NCBI GenBank assembly: GCA_032718475.1
Contig: JAUCBJ010003461.1
Span: 1 to 61,548, forward strand
DNA from: Nemertoderma westbladi
Lineage: Eukaryota > Xenacoelomorpha > Nemertodermatida > Nemertodermatidae
Direction of reading: 5' to 3'
DNA: 61,548 bases
Shown in pieces: positions 12,254 to 23,959 of the stretch (within the stretch, counting starts at the first letter, position 1; every line of letters starts with the position of its first letter). The position numbers and the translations under genes are program-made. Under the pieces are notes generated by a model that saw only the letters and a list, made by a program, of their open reading frames with translations, was not told the origin of the DNA and ran no database searches.

Positions 12254-13344
12254 GATGGTCTAGGTATGCTTAATAATTAATTTGGTGCACACCACTTGCG
12301 TTTGTTTTTTTTAAATAGCGCATTTTTTTTAAATTGCGCATTTGGAGGAAAAGGAGCAGGTTACAGAGGCGGGCTTTTCTTACCAAAACAATAAACGATC
12401 ACTTTTACATTTGAGTGAACCCATATGGTCAGACAGTTAGTAGTCACTCTATGCTCTATAACCAAAAAAAATCGCACAGCCAAGTGGTGTGCACCAAATT
12501 TATTTGAGCTGGGTATTACATTAGTATTAGGATTACACTATTAACAATTACAGAATTAATTATACTATTAAGGACAAGAAATCACACCAAACAACCAAAT
12601 CACAAACCAAATAAAACAACAAATCACAAACCAAATCACAAACCAAATCATAAAAAAATAACCGCAAGCAAAACCAATTATCTGGGTGTGAAGACTCAAT
12701 GATTCTAATATCGTCATGTACGTGGTTTATTACATTTAAAAATTAGCTGAAATACTACGAGAATACAATGGAATAAGCCTGCCACGTACCAGTAAGGATT
12801 CCAATTCCAGATTTCAATATCTCCAAAGCTACGACAGGCCTACTCCAAAAGATCAATTGAAAAAAACATTGAATTTTAAACTCTACCGGTAGGCCCTATT
12901 CCAAAACTTTAATTTTAATAAAAAATAAAAACGAAGTAGAAATTTCAACTCCACAAGTTCCCCCGACTAACTAAAAACATAACTCCAATGCATACAATGT
13001 AACGCTCTAACAGGCCTATTATTTGTATTTTCATTACCGGCAGACCGCCAGGGATTAAGCCTAGTGCAGTATTTACTGACTTACTACAGCAGTACTTCAA
13101 TTGTACATAGTTCCAGTAGAACGGCAATAAGCAATACAATAAGGAGACTGCAATACTAAAGCTAAAGCCACAATACTAGAATCAGAACAATATCTGAATG
13201 TAAAGTTTAAATTACATAAACACTACAAACTATTTAATTACACTGGCCTAATTTAAATGTGGCATGCCTTTTATACTGTATTACTATTTAATATTATTAA
13301 TTATCACCTGTCTAGCGCCATTTACTCAATGGAAATAGAGTTGA
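12254..13344. other. Gene-free stretch upstream of the RG-protein pair
   Basis: It contains one isolated copy of the 68-bp 'AACCAAAACAATAAACGATC' repeat (12345-12420). It also carries the shared promoter-like word GTGGTGTGCACCAAATT in opposite orientations at about 12279-12295 and 12496-12512. A CAAATCACAAACCAAAT simple repeat spans 12585-12650. I see no convincing ORF. Confidence 0.6.
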
Positions 13345-13754
13345 CAATGAAATGTTATTATTTAAAATCTCAAACATGACTAAATAGCTATAATCTAACA
13401 ACCAATGATTAGCCTGGGTTCTATCATTACACCTATCATATATTGTATTAAGTTGGTATGTATAGTGTGCTGTTACTAACAAACACCCTTCAACCAAACC
13501 AACACATCACTGACTTACAAAACCAATATCAATCACTAATTATCACATGTACACAGCCCGTAACCAGAATCCCAGTGAATCACCAGTGGCATGTCATTTA
13601 TTGCTCAGGCCTACAGCTAACCTAAAGACGTACAGTGACTACTAAATGCATGATGCAGTGGATATACATTAGAATGATGAGTGTCAATTGCTTCATAAAC
13701 TAATAAATATCAATCCACTTTGAATATGAGGTACACTAATTCATAGTAAATAAT
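13345..13754. repeat. Direct repeat R1 flanking TIR element A
   Basis: The sequence from TTATTTAAAATCTCAA to the TACACTAATTCATAGTAAAT words recurs at 15159-15497. Two small internal deletions in the second copy remove about 70 bp. The 3' part (GATGCAGTGGATATACAT through GTACACTAATTC) also recurs, diverged, at about 60225 and 60500-60620, so it belongs to a dispersed family. Confidence 0.85.
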
Positions 13755-15158
13755 GGCAGTGATTTTTTATGTCCTTTTATTTGACTTTTTTTCTCATTTT
13801 TTTTTTACTAATTATGCATAATGACTTTTGTTGTCCTTTTAATAAATTTTATTGTCCTTTTAATGACTTTTTATGTATGATTTCTGGACTGTCAGACATA
13901 ATTGATTTCACTATGCCTGTGCCAAAACATTCCATGATTCCATGATTTATAGACTATGAGATAGATTTCCATATGCGCCAATGTTAAAAAGACTCTATAT
14001 TTAATAGTTTGTGGTTGTTGTCGATAATCGATTACCACATAACGTAGCAAAACACTCATTTTATAGCCAAAAACAATTAGCAATTGATGGAAAAGAGCAG
14101 GTTAAGGCCGGAGTTTTCTCAGGTTACAAAAGCGGGATTTTCTAACCAAAACAATAAATGATCGATCACTTAACTAATTGAGAGAAACGGACAGGTTACA
14201 GAGGCGGAATTTTCTAACCAAAACAATAAACTATCACTTAACTAATTGAAGGAAAGGAGCAGGTTACAGAGGCGGGATTTTCTAACCAAAACAATAAACG
14301 ATCATTTAACTAAATAAGGGAAAGGGGCAGGTTACAGAGGCGGGATTTTCTAACCAAAATAATAAACGATCATTTAACTAATTGAGGGAAAGGGGCAGGT
14401 TACAGAGGCGGGATTTTCTAACCAAAACAATAAACGATCATTTAACTAATTGAGGGAAATGAGCAGGTTACAGAGACGGGATTTTCTAACCAAAACAATA
14501 AACGATAACATTACCAATTGAGAGAAAGGAGCACGTTACAGAGGCGGGATTTTCTAACCAAAACAATAAACGATAACATTACCAATTGAGGGAAAAGAGC
14601 AGGTTACAGACGCGGGATTATCTAACCAAAACAATAAAAGATCATTTAACTAATTGAGGGAAAGGGGCAGGTTACAGAGCAGGGCCTTCTGTGCTGTTGG
14701 AAGTAAGTGGTCCCGCTATCCTTAACACTACTCAGACAGTAGTCATGATCCATTATTGATTATAAAACTAATACAGAGTAATAGGCCTAAATTATGTGAA
14801 AGGTATATCCACATTTTCCACAATCCTGCAATCCAGTTTGGCCTATCAATTATTTAAAATTTATTAGCACAACCGGTAGGCCTACCATTACCGTATTTAA
14901 ATGGTAGGCTACACAGTAGGCCTATAGCAGTACCGGTGCCGCTACCCGTACTAAAATACAGAAAAACCTGCTTTATACCTACATCTGTACATACAATACA
15001 GCAAAATAGTGCTATATATACTAATACCGGTACTGATAGCCCGAGAGAACAGCAGTAGAGAAACCGGTAGCATGGAACCTAACATTAGACTTTTGGAGGA
15101 CATAAAAAATAAAAAAAAGGACAAAAAAATTATTTAAACGGACAATAAACATTATTGC
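13755..15158. mobile_element. TIR element A (MULE-like, non-autonomous) with an internal 68-bp array
   Basis: It starts GGCAGTGATTTTTTATGTCC and ends with an inverted match (GCAATAATGTTTATTGTCC on the other strand). The inside has three blocks: a conserved left block with CCAAAACATTCCATGATTCC, an array of about nine 68-bp units (core TTCTAACCAAAACAATAAAC, 14090-14690), and a right block rich in ACCGGTA and AGGCCTA. No transposase is present. Copies B (18974-20500), C (38888-39755) and D (about 52012-52690) share the architecture. Unlike B and C, the direct flanks of A do not match; repeat R follows it instead. Confidence 0.8.
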
Positions 15159-15497
15159 GTTATTTAAAATCTCAATCATGACTAAACAGCTATAATCTAA
15201 CAACCAATGATTACACCTACACTAACAAACACCCTTCAACGAAACAAACGTATCACTGATTTACAAAATCAATATCAATCACTAATTATCACATGTACAC
15301 AGCCCATAACTAGAATCCCAGTGAATCATCAGTGGCATATCATTTATTGCTCAGGCTACAGCTAAACTAAAGACGTACTGTGACTACTAAATGCATGATG
15401 CAGTGGATATACATTAGAATGATGGGTGTCCAATTGCTTCATAAACTAATAAATATCAATCCATTTTGAATATGAGGTACACTAATTCGTAGTAAAT
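15159..15497. repeat. Direct repeat R2, second copy of R1
   Basis: It starts TTATTTAAAATCTCAATCAT directly after element A and matches 13347-13754 at high identity. The R1-A-R2 arrangement fits tandem duplication of an (A+R) unit. A trace of an A-like end (GACAATGAAATGTTATTA) precedes R1. Confidence 0.8.
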
Positions 15498-15617
15498 GAT
15501 AGTTAAAACGTGTAACTAGAGTATGAAGTTTAATAAAGTAGCAGGTTTGCAGACGTACGAAGACAAAACTAAAACAAATAAACGATAGTTAACAGTTGTT
15601 GAAGATTATGCAGCTTA

Positions 15618-16905
15618 GTAACTACTACCACTGGGATCAGCATGCTGCATTGCAGCTACATTTTTAAGAATGCTGTGCCGTCTTATCGACAAAATCGCAC
15701 GGCCACAACTTCCTATCACCCATGAGATTTGCTAGATCATCCGCATCTTCAAGGCCAGTGTCCTTTAAGATGCGTCTCAAGAAAGTCATGGGCTGTCCAT
15801 CATGCTTATTCACTGCATGAGGCTGCCAAAGTACAAAATTATTCACTGGTTGGTCCTCACGGCGAATGCAATGTCCTGCAAAGCGGAGGGAATTTTGTTC
15901 TAGTGTCAAGCTTGGGGGAACAAATGAGACACCTCCAATATTATATAGTGTCTGGTTGGAGATGTGTGCATTGTACTTGACACAATGAACCCAGCGTATG
16001 TGCATGTGCCATCCCGAGATTTCGTGTCCTCAGCAGTTGGAGCACAGCATGGACTCCCATAGAGGAGTACCGGAACTACTGCTGCTCTAAATAATCGGAC
16101 CTTAGTTTCCGATTAATTCTCGGTGACTTCCAAATCCTGGAAAGCCTATTCAAGGATGCCCATGCCTTTCCCTTACGTATTCGAAGGTCCTCATCTGACT
16201 TCCAGATCTATCACCATAGATAACAGAAGTCGTCCACATGCTCAAGCATACCATCTTTTGAGCTTATGCTCATCCGATCAGAGACTTGCTGAGGACTTTC
16301 AAAGTTAACTGTCAAAATTTTGGTCTTTCTGGAGTTAATAAAATGAGCAACACTAAAAGCAGCATGTTCTAATGAGCTGAGGAGCCGTTGGGCTCCCTCT
16401 AGTGATTCTGAGAGTACTCCTAAGTCATCACCAAAGTCTAGATCAGTTAGGTACTTGGTAGGATTTCCTCGACTTCTGGAGCCAATAGATGGAGTTATCA
16501 TCACCCCATCATCATTATAATGATCTAAGGACATGCGTAGAACATAGTCAACCACAATTATGAACAAGAATGGTGCAAGTGGGTCTCCCTGGAAAACGCC
16601 CCATAACACTTCAACTGGTTCTGTGTCACCGTCAACAGTAGACACAAATGTTGTCGAACCATCGCATACTGATCTGATTGCTACAATAATTTCATCAGGA
16701 ATACCATATAATGAAAGTATGCTGAACATACGTGAGCGAGAGACTGAATCAAAGGCCTAGAAGAAGTCAACAAAGATAACAGCCAGATGACTGTCTTTCT
16801 TTTTTGATAACTCTTCAATTATCCTTCTAAGTGCCAAAATGGGCTCCATGGTCATGGTGCCACGATCAGGGCGATTGAGCACGTCTTCTTCCCCGATTCA
16901 GCGCA
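15618..16905 (-). mobile_element. Decayed LINE (non-LTR retrotransposon) reverse transcriptase fragment
   Basis: The minus-strand translation shows RT motifs in order: RGTMTMEPILALRRIIEEL, VIFVDFF-stop-AFDS (about 16755), QGDPLAPFLF, then DFGDD where the catalytic box should read F/YADD, then SRKTKILTVNFE. After a frameshift near 16210 the C-terminal part (about 15618-16005) contains ISNQTLYNIGGVSF, RFAGHCIRRED and the terminal MQHADP. It carries at least one stop, a frameshift and the FADD-to-FGDD change, so it is dead. Four other fragments of this family occur in the window, all on the minus strand. The conserved 3' end and 5' truncation are typical of LINEs. The clade (RTE/CR1/Jockey-like) is not resolved. 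Confidence 0.88.
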
Positions 16906-17559
16906 ATTCTCCACCATCTACTCTATTATTCCAATAACAAAACTAATTATATAATCACAAAAAGTGTAAACCTATCTTTATATTTATATTATATATTATA
17001 TTTGTATATATTTGTAAACCAGTGTTTATTTTGCAATATATTTTATAATATATAGTACATTTTTAAAAATAATTCTATTATAATTTAACTGATTAAAATT
17101 AAATAAATTAATTATACGTAATGTTTTCATACAAATATTAATACTTGTAGAACTAAAAATAATATATTGGATTTGAATAAATTGTAATTATATTCGCTAC
17201 TTCTGTTAAAAGTTTACAGATTAGAGTTTCCTACAACCTGGTTAGGATTGGTTACTTAAACTTTAATTAATAACTTAACATTTAAATAATCTCAAAACAA
17301 TAGATGATAAAGTGCCACTGTCAATGAAAGTATTGTAATTTATTTTATTGTTTGACATTGCTTAATTAACTTATTGCTTTAAAGTTAATCACAGTGTTGG
17401 AAGAGGGGCAGTACGACAGCAAGGAACTCAAAATAAATATATTATACAATTATTAATTGTAATTAAACCACCATATACATTTAACCATATACATTGAATA
17501 TATGTACAACAAAACATATACTACAATAGCTGCAATACTATACAAACGTAGTAACAGTA
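16906..17559. other. AT-rich gene-free stretch
   Basis: This is AT-rich unique sequence with TATA/ATTTA runs and no ORF, terminal repeat or recognisable RNA. The last ~100 bases could hold the 3' UTR of the APLF-like gene. Confidence 0.5.
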
Positions 17560-18138
17560 CTAAATACTCATCGGCGGAGAGGGTGGAGGCTGAGTATGTT
17601 TAAAGTTTTTCATATGTTCCATACTCAAAGACATACACCAAGTACCATACATGCACTCGGGACGATTGTCCACGTCGCCTGATTCCGAACAGTTATCGAC
17701 AACTTCTTCGGATTCAGATCGATTTTCAACCAACACCTCCTGGTCATCCTCCTCCGACTCAGGACAGAACAAAGTCTCATCTCTCTCTTCACTGTTGATT
17801 GAATAAAAGAAAATCTCCTCGTCACTCTCCATATCAGTACGTAAAATTGTAAAGGTATGGGTCGGTGGTGGTAATAAAGATATTTTATCTTTATTCTTCA
17901 GTTCTTTCCAACAGTTTCTCTCCAAGACGTGGAACGCTTCTTCCCCATTTTTTTGAAAAAAAGTTGCGTTCTCGCTTATGGGTTTGACCCATAACTTCCC
18001 GTCACTACTTAAGTTAAGAACTGCATGTTTACGAGAAACTGTAAGATCTCTAATTTGCAGCCATGGGAGCCTACCAATGGTAGTATCCCCCAAGGCGATA
18101 GCAATGGCCGGTTCTTCTTCGCGATAAAGTTTAAACAT
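17560..18138 (-). CDS. Compact APLF-like protein: FHA domain, acidic linker, one PBZ zinc finger
   Basis: An intact ORF of 192 codons. Residues about 12-102 form an FHA domain of the PNKP/APTX/APLF type, with IGR at 21-23, VSRKH at 34-38 and a LWVKPISENATFFQ strand matching APLF's IKPIHTNPCFYQ region. Residues 103-159 are strongly acidic. Residues 160-181 fit the poly(ADP-ribose)-binding zinc finger exactly: C162-x5-C168-x6-H175-x5-H181 with the C-M-Y-G core. APLF is a DNA-break repair scaffold and histone chaperone that binds phosphorylated XRCC1/XRCC4 through FHA and poly(ADP-ribose) through PBZ. Family members are usually about 500 residues with two PBZ fingers; this one is much shorter, with no visible Ku-binding motif. 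The basic DKR segment before VSR reads DLT here, which may weaken phosphopeptide binding. It lacks introns, so it may be a retrocopy, or a single-exon gene. Confidence 0.82.
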   Translation of the reverse strand: MFKLYREEEPAIAIALGDTTIGRLPWLQIRDLTVSRKHAVLNLSSDGKLWVKPISENATFFQKNGEEAFHVLERNCWKELKNKDKISLLPPPTHTFTILRTDMESDEEIFFYSINSEERDETLFCPESEEDDQEVLVENRSESEEVVDNCSESGDVDNRPECMYGTWCMSLSMEHMKNFKHTQPPPSPPMSI

Positions 18139-18349
18139 TATTATTAAATATCAAGTAAATTAAGTAATAGATTCCTAAAAAAGAACAGAAAGGTACGTCT
18201 TCACAACTATTTTGTAAATTTTTACTTATTATTTTATTACTCTTATTAAAAATATCTTTTAATTGTTGGTAGGGTCTGTTGTTGTAAAGCTAAAGTTCTT
18301 CTTTTTTAAGATCTTTGATAGTAAATTAAACATTTACTAACTATTGTGG

Positions 18350-18665
18350 GGCGAGAAACAAAAGTAAGCGAGCTTAGCATACACGTACCACTAACTCAAT
18401 CGGTGTATCTGATGTTCTGTCGATCTGTTGATATGTCGATCTGTCGATCTCTTGTTCCGTCGTTTTGTTGTTCTGTCGTGTCCAATTTTAAACCTTAATA
18501 ACTCATCCAAATGTTAATGAAATTTAAACAAACTTGGTACACATGTAGTCTAGGAAAAGTTCAGAAATTTTCCTTAAAAATTTTCCAAGTTGAATTTCCG
18601 TGGGGTCTTCGGGCATCATCTGTGTAAGTGTGTTAGAGTTATAATAAATAAATCTACCCAAAAAT
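18350..18665. repeat. Dispersed GTGGGGCGAG repeat, copy 1
   Basis: It starts GTGGGGCGAG, carries a TCGATCTGTCGATCTGT-like simple repeat, then CTTGGTACACATGTAGTC and ends near ATAATAAATAAATCTACCCA. Similar blocks lie at 32165-32405 (plus 32670-32905) and 45880-46150; the CTTGGTACGT part recurs at 60035 and 60300. Confidence 0.7.
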
Positions 18666-18973
18666 AGTAGCGTTGGCATCATCTGGTTGCTAGGAGACTA
18701 CAGGATTACAGTACGGTACAGGTACTGTTAACTGTTAGAGTGGTACATTGTTACAGGTACAATTCAATAGAACTATCCATTCAGCCTTTTATTTTAACAT
18801 TGAATCCCCCTATTTATTATAAAACCATCGGAAATATCCGCAAATGCCACTCCATTACCGTTTAAAACGCTTCCGACAGTGTGATGTATCTGGACCCGAG
18901 CAGCCAAGTCGCATCAAGGTGCGATTAACTGAGGAATAAATACTACGGAATTGTTTGCTAGTCAGTAAGATTC

Positions 18974-20500
18974 GGCAGTGATTTTTTATGTCCTTTTATT
19001 TGACTTTTTTTGTCATTTATTTTTTACGAATTATGCATAATGACTTTTGTTGTCCTTTTAATGACTTTTATTGTCCTTTTAATGATTTTTTATGTATGTA
19101 TTTCTTCAAGCTGTCAGACTGCTGATTTCTGGACTGTCAGACAGTTGATTTCACTATGCCTGTGCCAAAACATTCCATGATCCCATGATTTATAGACTTT
19201 GAGATAGATTTCCATATCCGCCTGTGGTAAAAAGACTCTATATTTAATAGTTTGTGATTGTTGGCGATAATCGATTTGCACATGACGTAGCAAAACACTC
19301 ATTTTATAGCCAAAAACAATTACCAATTGATGGAAAGGAGCAGGTTAAGGCCGAGTTTTCTAACCAAACCAATAAACAGTCACTTTACCAAATCAGGGAA
19401 AGGAGCAGGTTACAGAGACGGGATTTTCTAACCAAAACAATAAACGATCACTTAACTAATTGAAGGAAAGGAGCAGGTTACAGAGGCGGGATTTTTTAAC
19501 CAAAACAATAAACGATCACTTAACTAATTGAGGGAAAGGAGCAGGTTACAAAGACGGGATTTTCTAACCAAAACAATAAACGATCACTTAACTAATTGAG
19601 GGAAAGGAGCAGGTTACAGAGGCGGGATTTTCTAACCAAAACAATAAACGATCACTTAACTTATTGAGGGAAAAGAACAGGTTACAGAGGCGGGATTTTC
19701 TAACCAAAACAATAAACAATTATTTAACTAATTTAGGGAAAGGGACAGGTTACAGAGGCGGAATTTTCTAACCAAAACAATAAATGATCACTTAACTAAT
19801 TGAGGGAAAGGAGCAGGTTACAGAGGCGGGATTTTCTAACCAAAACAATAAACGTTCATTTAACTATAATTGAGGTAAAGGGGCAGGTTACAGAGGCGGG
19901 CCTTTCTAACCAAAACAATAAACGGTCACTTTACCAATTCAGGTAAAAGAGCAGGTTACAGAGGCGGGATTTTCTAACCAAAACAATAAACGATCATTTA
20001 ACCAATTGAGGGAAAGGGGCAGGTTACAGAGGCGGGATTTTCTAGCTAAAACAATAAACGATCATTTAACTAATTGATGGAAAGGAGCAGGTTACAGAGA
20101 CGATAAAAATAATACAGTAATAGGCCTAAATTATGTGAAAGGTATATCCACATTTTCCACAATCCTGCAATCCAGTTTGGCCTATCAATTATTTAAAATT
20201 TATTAGCACAACCGGTAGGCCTACCATTACCGTATTTAAATGGTTGGCTATACAGTTGGCCTATAGCTGTACCGGTGCCGGTACCGGTACTAAAATACAG
20301 AAATACCTGTTTTATACCTACATATGTACATACAATACAGCAAAATAGTGCTATATATACTAATACCGGTACTGATAGCCTGAGAGAACAGCAGTAGAGA
20401 AACCGGTAGCATGGAACCTAACATTAGACTTTTGGAGGACATAAAAATCAACAAAAAAAGGACAAAAAAAGGATTTAAACGGACAATAAAAATTATTGCT
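18974..20500. mobile_element. TIR element B, best-preserved copy, 9-bp target duplication
   Basis: It starts GGCAGTGATTTTTTATGTCC and ends AATAAAAATTATTGCT (inverted partner AGCAATAATTTTTATTGTCC). GTAAGATTC flanks it perfectly at 18965-18973 and 20501-20509. The element is 1,527 bp with about eleven 68-bp units at 19325-20100. A 9-bp duplication is characteristic of MULE-type elements, and an 8-bp reading cannot be excluded because the boundary base is ambiguous. No transposase ORF is present, so the element is non-autonomous. Confidence 0.87.
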
Positions 20501-20509
20501 GTAAGATTC

Positions 20510-21440
20510 TATTACTACACCAGGAATTCGGCGGGCGGTCGGATCGTAATGCGGACCACTGCCAAGTTCCTCATGTCTCACTCAGTCATGTCTCACTTCC
20601 AATGCGGTGGGAAGAGTCCGATTTACGTCGATAACTAGACGAACCGACGAGGATTGCGATCTGGGTTTAGAGGCGGCACGGACAGCCAGAACCTGGGATC
20701 GCCCGGTGGGAAATTGTTTAAAGTCGGGCAGACGTGTATTGCACCGGATTATGTTCTCTACCACGCGAAAGTGTGAGGAAAATTCGTTGATGACCGGATG
20801 GATTAGGACGAAGGCTGCGGGAATTCTACTGCTCTACGGGAATAAACCGAAGCTGTCCGGTGGTTACGTACTGATACTGAGATGAGCAGTTATTTCGATC
20901 GAGTTTCTCGGATTCTCGATTTTCTCTAATTCTCGATATTTCCTATAAATCGCATGGCTTCGCATATTGAACGTGTGATTGGAAATAAGTTTGTGCTACC
21001 CTTCCGCCCCGTGGGTGGTAGATGTCGCGGTTATGTATTGGTTGGTAGGAAAGGGGGGGGGGGGGGGGGGGGGGGTGTAGATCAAAAGTGCTGAACACGT
21101 ACTGTCACCCTTTCTTTGATTGATTGGTGGTATGGGTAAATTTCTCAAATACTGATTTTGTGATATAGTCGTTCAATTTTCATTTGTATCTCATAACTGG
21201 GCCTCGTCCTGCGCGAAGGCCCCACAAACGTATACACTAGTTACTATTATACAGAAGGGGAAAGTGGAAGTAAAAAACGCCTTGGATGAATTTTTATTGC
21301 GTGCAGTTTCACCGCCCCCCTATCTGACAGAGCACTATTTCGTTAAAGTTATAATTAGTTCTAATTAAGTAATAATATAATTTAATATAATTTTGCACTG
21401 CTTTGACTACTACTGTAGTATAATGATGTAATAATTATAT
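20510..21440. other. Gene-free stretch with a dispersed repeat
   Basis: 20990-21235 (GGGTGGTAGATGTCGCGGTT ... CTGCGCGAAGGCCCCACAAACG) matches 32680-32905 at high identity, including a poly-G run at 21052-21075. A short GC-rich ORF at 20607-20885 has no recognisable features and no paralogue, and is not supported as a gene. Confidence 0.6.
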
Positions 21441-22789
21441 AAGTCATTGTTCATAATTTAGCACATTATAGTGTTTAGGCGCGAATAATATAATGAGGGT
21501 TCTAAAAGCTTTAGTGTACAAATAATGAACAATGGTGAATATTAATTTATTTATTTGTGGGGAATTAGTTCGACACTTTAATTTTCAAGAAAAACCTAAA
21601 AGTAAGGCGGTGACATACTGGATAAACTGGAAATACATTAATTTATTTAACGCGAAATATATTTCACACAAAAAAATAAAACATTTATATGATCTAGAGT
21701 ACTAAGTGTAAAATATTATTTAAAAATATTGAGGCTCAGACACTAAATTTGTCATGACTTTTTACGGCATACATGATTTTTCTAAAGTTGCGTTCAAAAC
21801 TTTTCAAATTCATTGCTTTTTCAAAATATTTAATACAATTTAAGGGATACACAAAAAATATTTTATTTTACTTTTTTCGCCGGGAAAAAAGTAAAATCAA
21901 TGGATTCCTATGTATTACATTTTTCCGTAAAGAACAAAACTTTAACTTCTTCTCCCGATTTTTGTCTAAACTCGAAAAAAAATTAATTATTGAAGAAAAA
22001 AGATACATTAAGTTAAATATATAATAGTTCTACTGCAGCTCTACTGTAGATCTACTGTAGCACAGTTCTACTGCACATAAAAAAAGTATACCTAGAAAAA
22101 CTATTATTTATTGAAAAATAACAATTTTTAAATTTTGAATTGCCTTTTATAGAAAACGGAACCCTATTTTTGTAATTTTATTGAAATTTTTGATGATAGA
22201 AAGAGATTCTCATTGGCTATTAATCTTGTTATCACTTCATCAATAATGAAGTCATTCTTTGACCTAATATCAATGGCATTTCACCTTTGTGGTTTCCTTC
22301 TATAAGACGGTTTCTATTATGCAATACGCATCAATAAAGTGACTCATATTCCCTTCTCAACACAAATTTCCATAACCTATTACAGTTGGAAATGAGCCAC
22401 TAAGCACAACACGAGCATCCAATAAGCATGACTCACACACATATAAAGCCGTACCATAAATGTACATGAGGGCAGTAACACAAGCCTATAAAAGAAACAA
22501 CATGACTCATATCCTCCATTCCTTAAAGGCAGTCGCCAGAACCACACAGTGTGTTAGGTTGCCCTTCTTAATAAATGCCACTTATTTATTTGTTTTAATT
22601 TCTTGTGAAACTCTTGTTTTTCTGTACATGACTACTACATAAACTAACATTAACTAACATTACACTATCTCCCTTACAACAACAATTACTTTTAAAATTT
22701 ACTATTTGGGGGGGGGGGGGGTTAATTCGCTTTATTGTGCGATCCCAAGATCTTCATTTACATTATGACATTCATTCATCACCACTTAT

Positions 22790-23440
22790 ATTCATACTAC
22801 TACTAATATAAGGATCTGTATGCTGCATTGCAGCTGCATTTGAATAATGATCTGCCGGTTTGTTTACAAAATTCCATTGCGACAACTCCGTATCAGCCAT
22901 GACATTTGCTAGATCATCCGCATCTTCAAAGCCAGTGTCCTTTAACATGCGTCTTAAGAAAGTCATGGATTGTCCACCATTCTTATTCACTATATGAGTC
23001 TGCCAAACCACAAAATTATGCACTGTCTTGTCCTGACGGCGATAGCAATGTCTTGGAAAGCGGAGGCGGTTTTATTATACGTGTATTCTATACATGTTAT
23101 ATAGTGTATGATTGAAAATGTAAGCATTGCACTTGACACAATGAAGGCGGCGTAGCATTCTTGTGAATGTGCCATCAAGAGATTTGGTGTCCTCACCTGT
23201 TAGATCCTAGCATGGAATCCCATAAAGGAATAATGGAACTATTGCTGCTTTAAATAATCTGACGCTAATTTTCAGATTATTGCTATGACATTTAGAAATC
23301 CTGGAAAGCCTATTTAAGGCTAGCCGGGTTTTTCCCTTACGTATTCAAAAGTCCTAAAGTCACTTCCAGATCCATGATCCCATGTAACAGAAGTTATCAA
23401 CATGCTCTAGCATACAATCCTTTGCTCCCTTAAAACAACA
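22790..23440 (-). mobile_element. Diverged LINE 3' fragment
   Basis: Minus-strand translation of 22772-23023 gives VHNFVVWQTH, TFLRRMLKDTGFEDADDL and MQHTDP, the C-terminal part of the LINE seen at 15.6 and 44.2 kb. DNA homology continues to about 23440 with multiple frameshifts. It is part of the segmental duplication. Confidence 0.8.
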
Positions 23441-23778
23441 ATAATTACTGTTAACATTTACTATTAGGGGGAGGGGGGGGTTGTTAATTCGCTTTATTGT
23501 ATACATTTACTGTTCGGGGGGTGGGGGGGGGGGGGGTTGGTGGTAGGGGAGGGTGTTAAGTCGCTTCAAAACATTATGTCATTTATGAAGATACCCCAAC
23601 ATTTAGCATGCAACTGCATTACAAAAATAGCGTTGCAATAAACAACCATATTCTAAGAATATTTAAAAAATTTTAATAACCCCATACCCCTAATGATCAG
23701 TAACACATATTAAATAAACAATATCAATTCCTAGTGGTGATCCATAGACATAAATTAATCTTTTAAATAGTACTCATT

Positions 23779-23807
23779 TTAATCTTCATCCACATAATTT
23801 GTCTGTC
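23779..23807 (-). CDS. Possible terminal mini-exon ending QTNYVDED-stop, copy 1
   Basis: The minus strand shows a good acceptor (TTTATTCCGCAG) followed by 27 coding bases for QTNYVDED and TAA. The duplicate at 49714-49742 has the same acceptor and peptide, with GAA/GAG and TAA/TGA as the only changes. These changes are synonymous or stop-to-stop, unlike most surrounding differences. No upstream exon was found, so this remains a suggestion from splice signal and conservation only. Confidence 0.3.
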
Positions 23808-23959
23808 CTGCGGAATAAATAATTAATATAATTAATTGTATTCTCAAAAAACGCGCAAATTTATCCATTTTAAATTCACATAGCCACTTGTGCAATTATT
23901 GAGATTAAATGTGTATTTCAATGCATTTAAAATCACCCTCCATATAATAAACCAAAGTA

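Larger units (their letters stand above)
21440..23952. repeat. Segmental duplication, copy 1 (partner 46150-49885)
   Basis: A shared order of landmarks runs through both segments: GGCGCGAATAATA, ACATTTATATGATSTAGAGT, AGAAAACGGAACCCTATTTT, TGACCTAATATCAATGGCAT, ACATGACTCATATCCTCCAT, LINE 3' fragments, a poly-G run before TTCGCTTTATTGT, and the CATCCACATAATTTGTCTGT mini-exon. Identity by eye is about 75-90 percent. The partner is longer because its LINE section is doubled. Confidence 0.88.

Noticed and set aside
20607-20885. 92-codon GC-rich ORF after element B
   Set aside because: Open on both strands, with no motif or paralogue; more likely a GC-rich repeat fragment.
21773-22024. 83-codon Phe/Lys-rich ORF
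   Set aside because: Its duplicate at about 46480-46720 is broken by indels in all frames, so the frame is not conserved.
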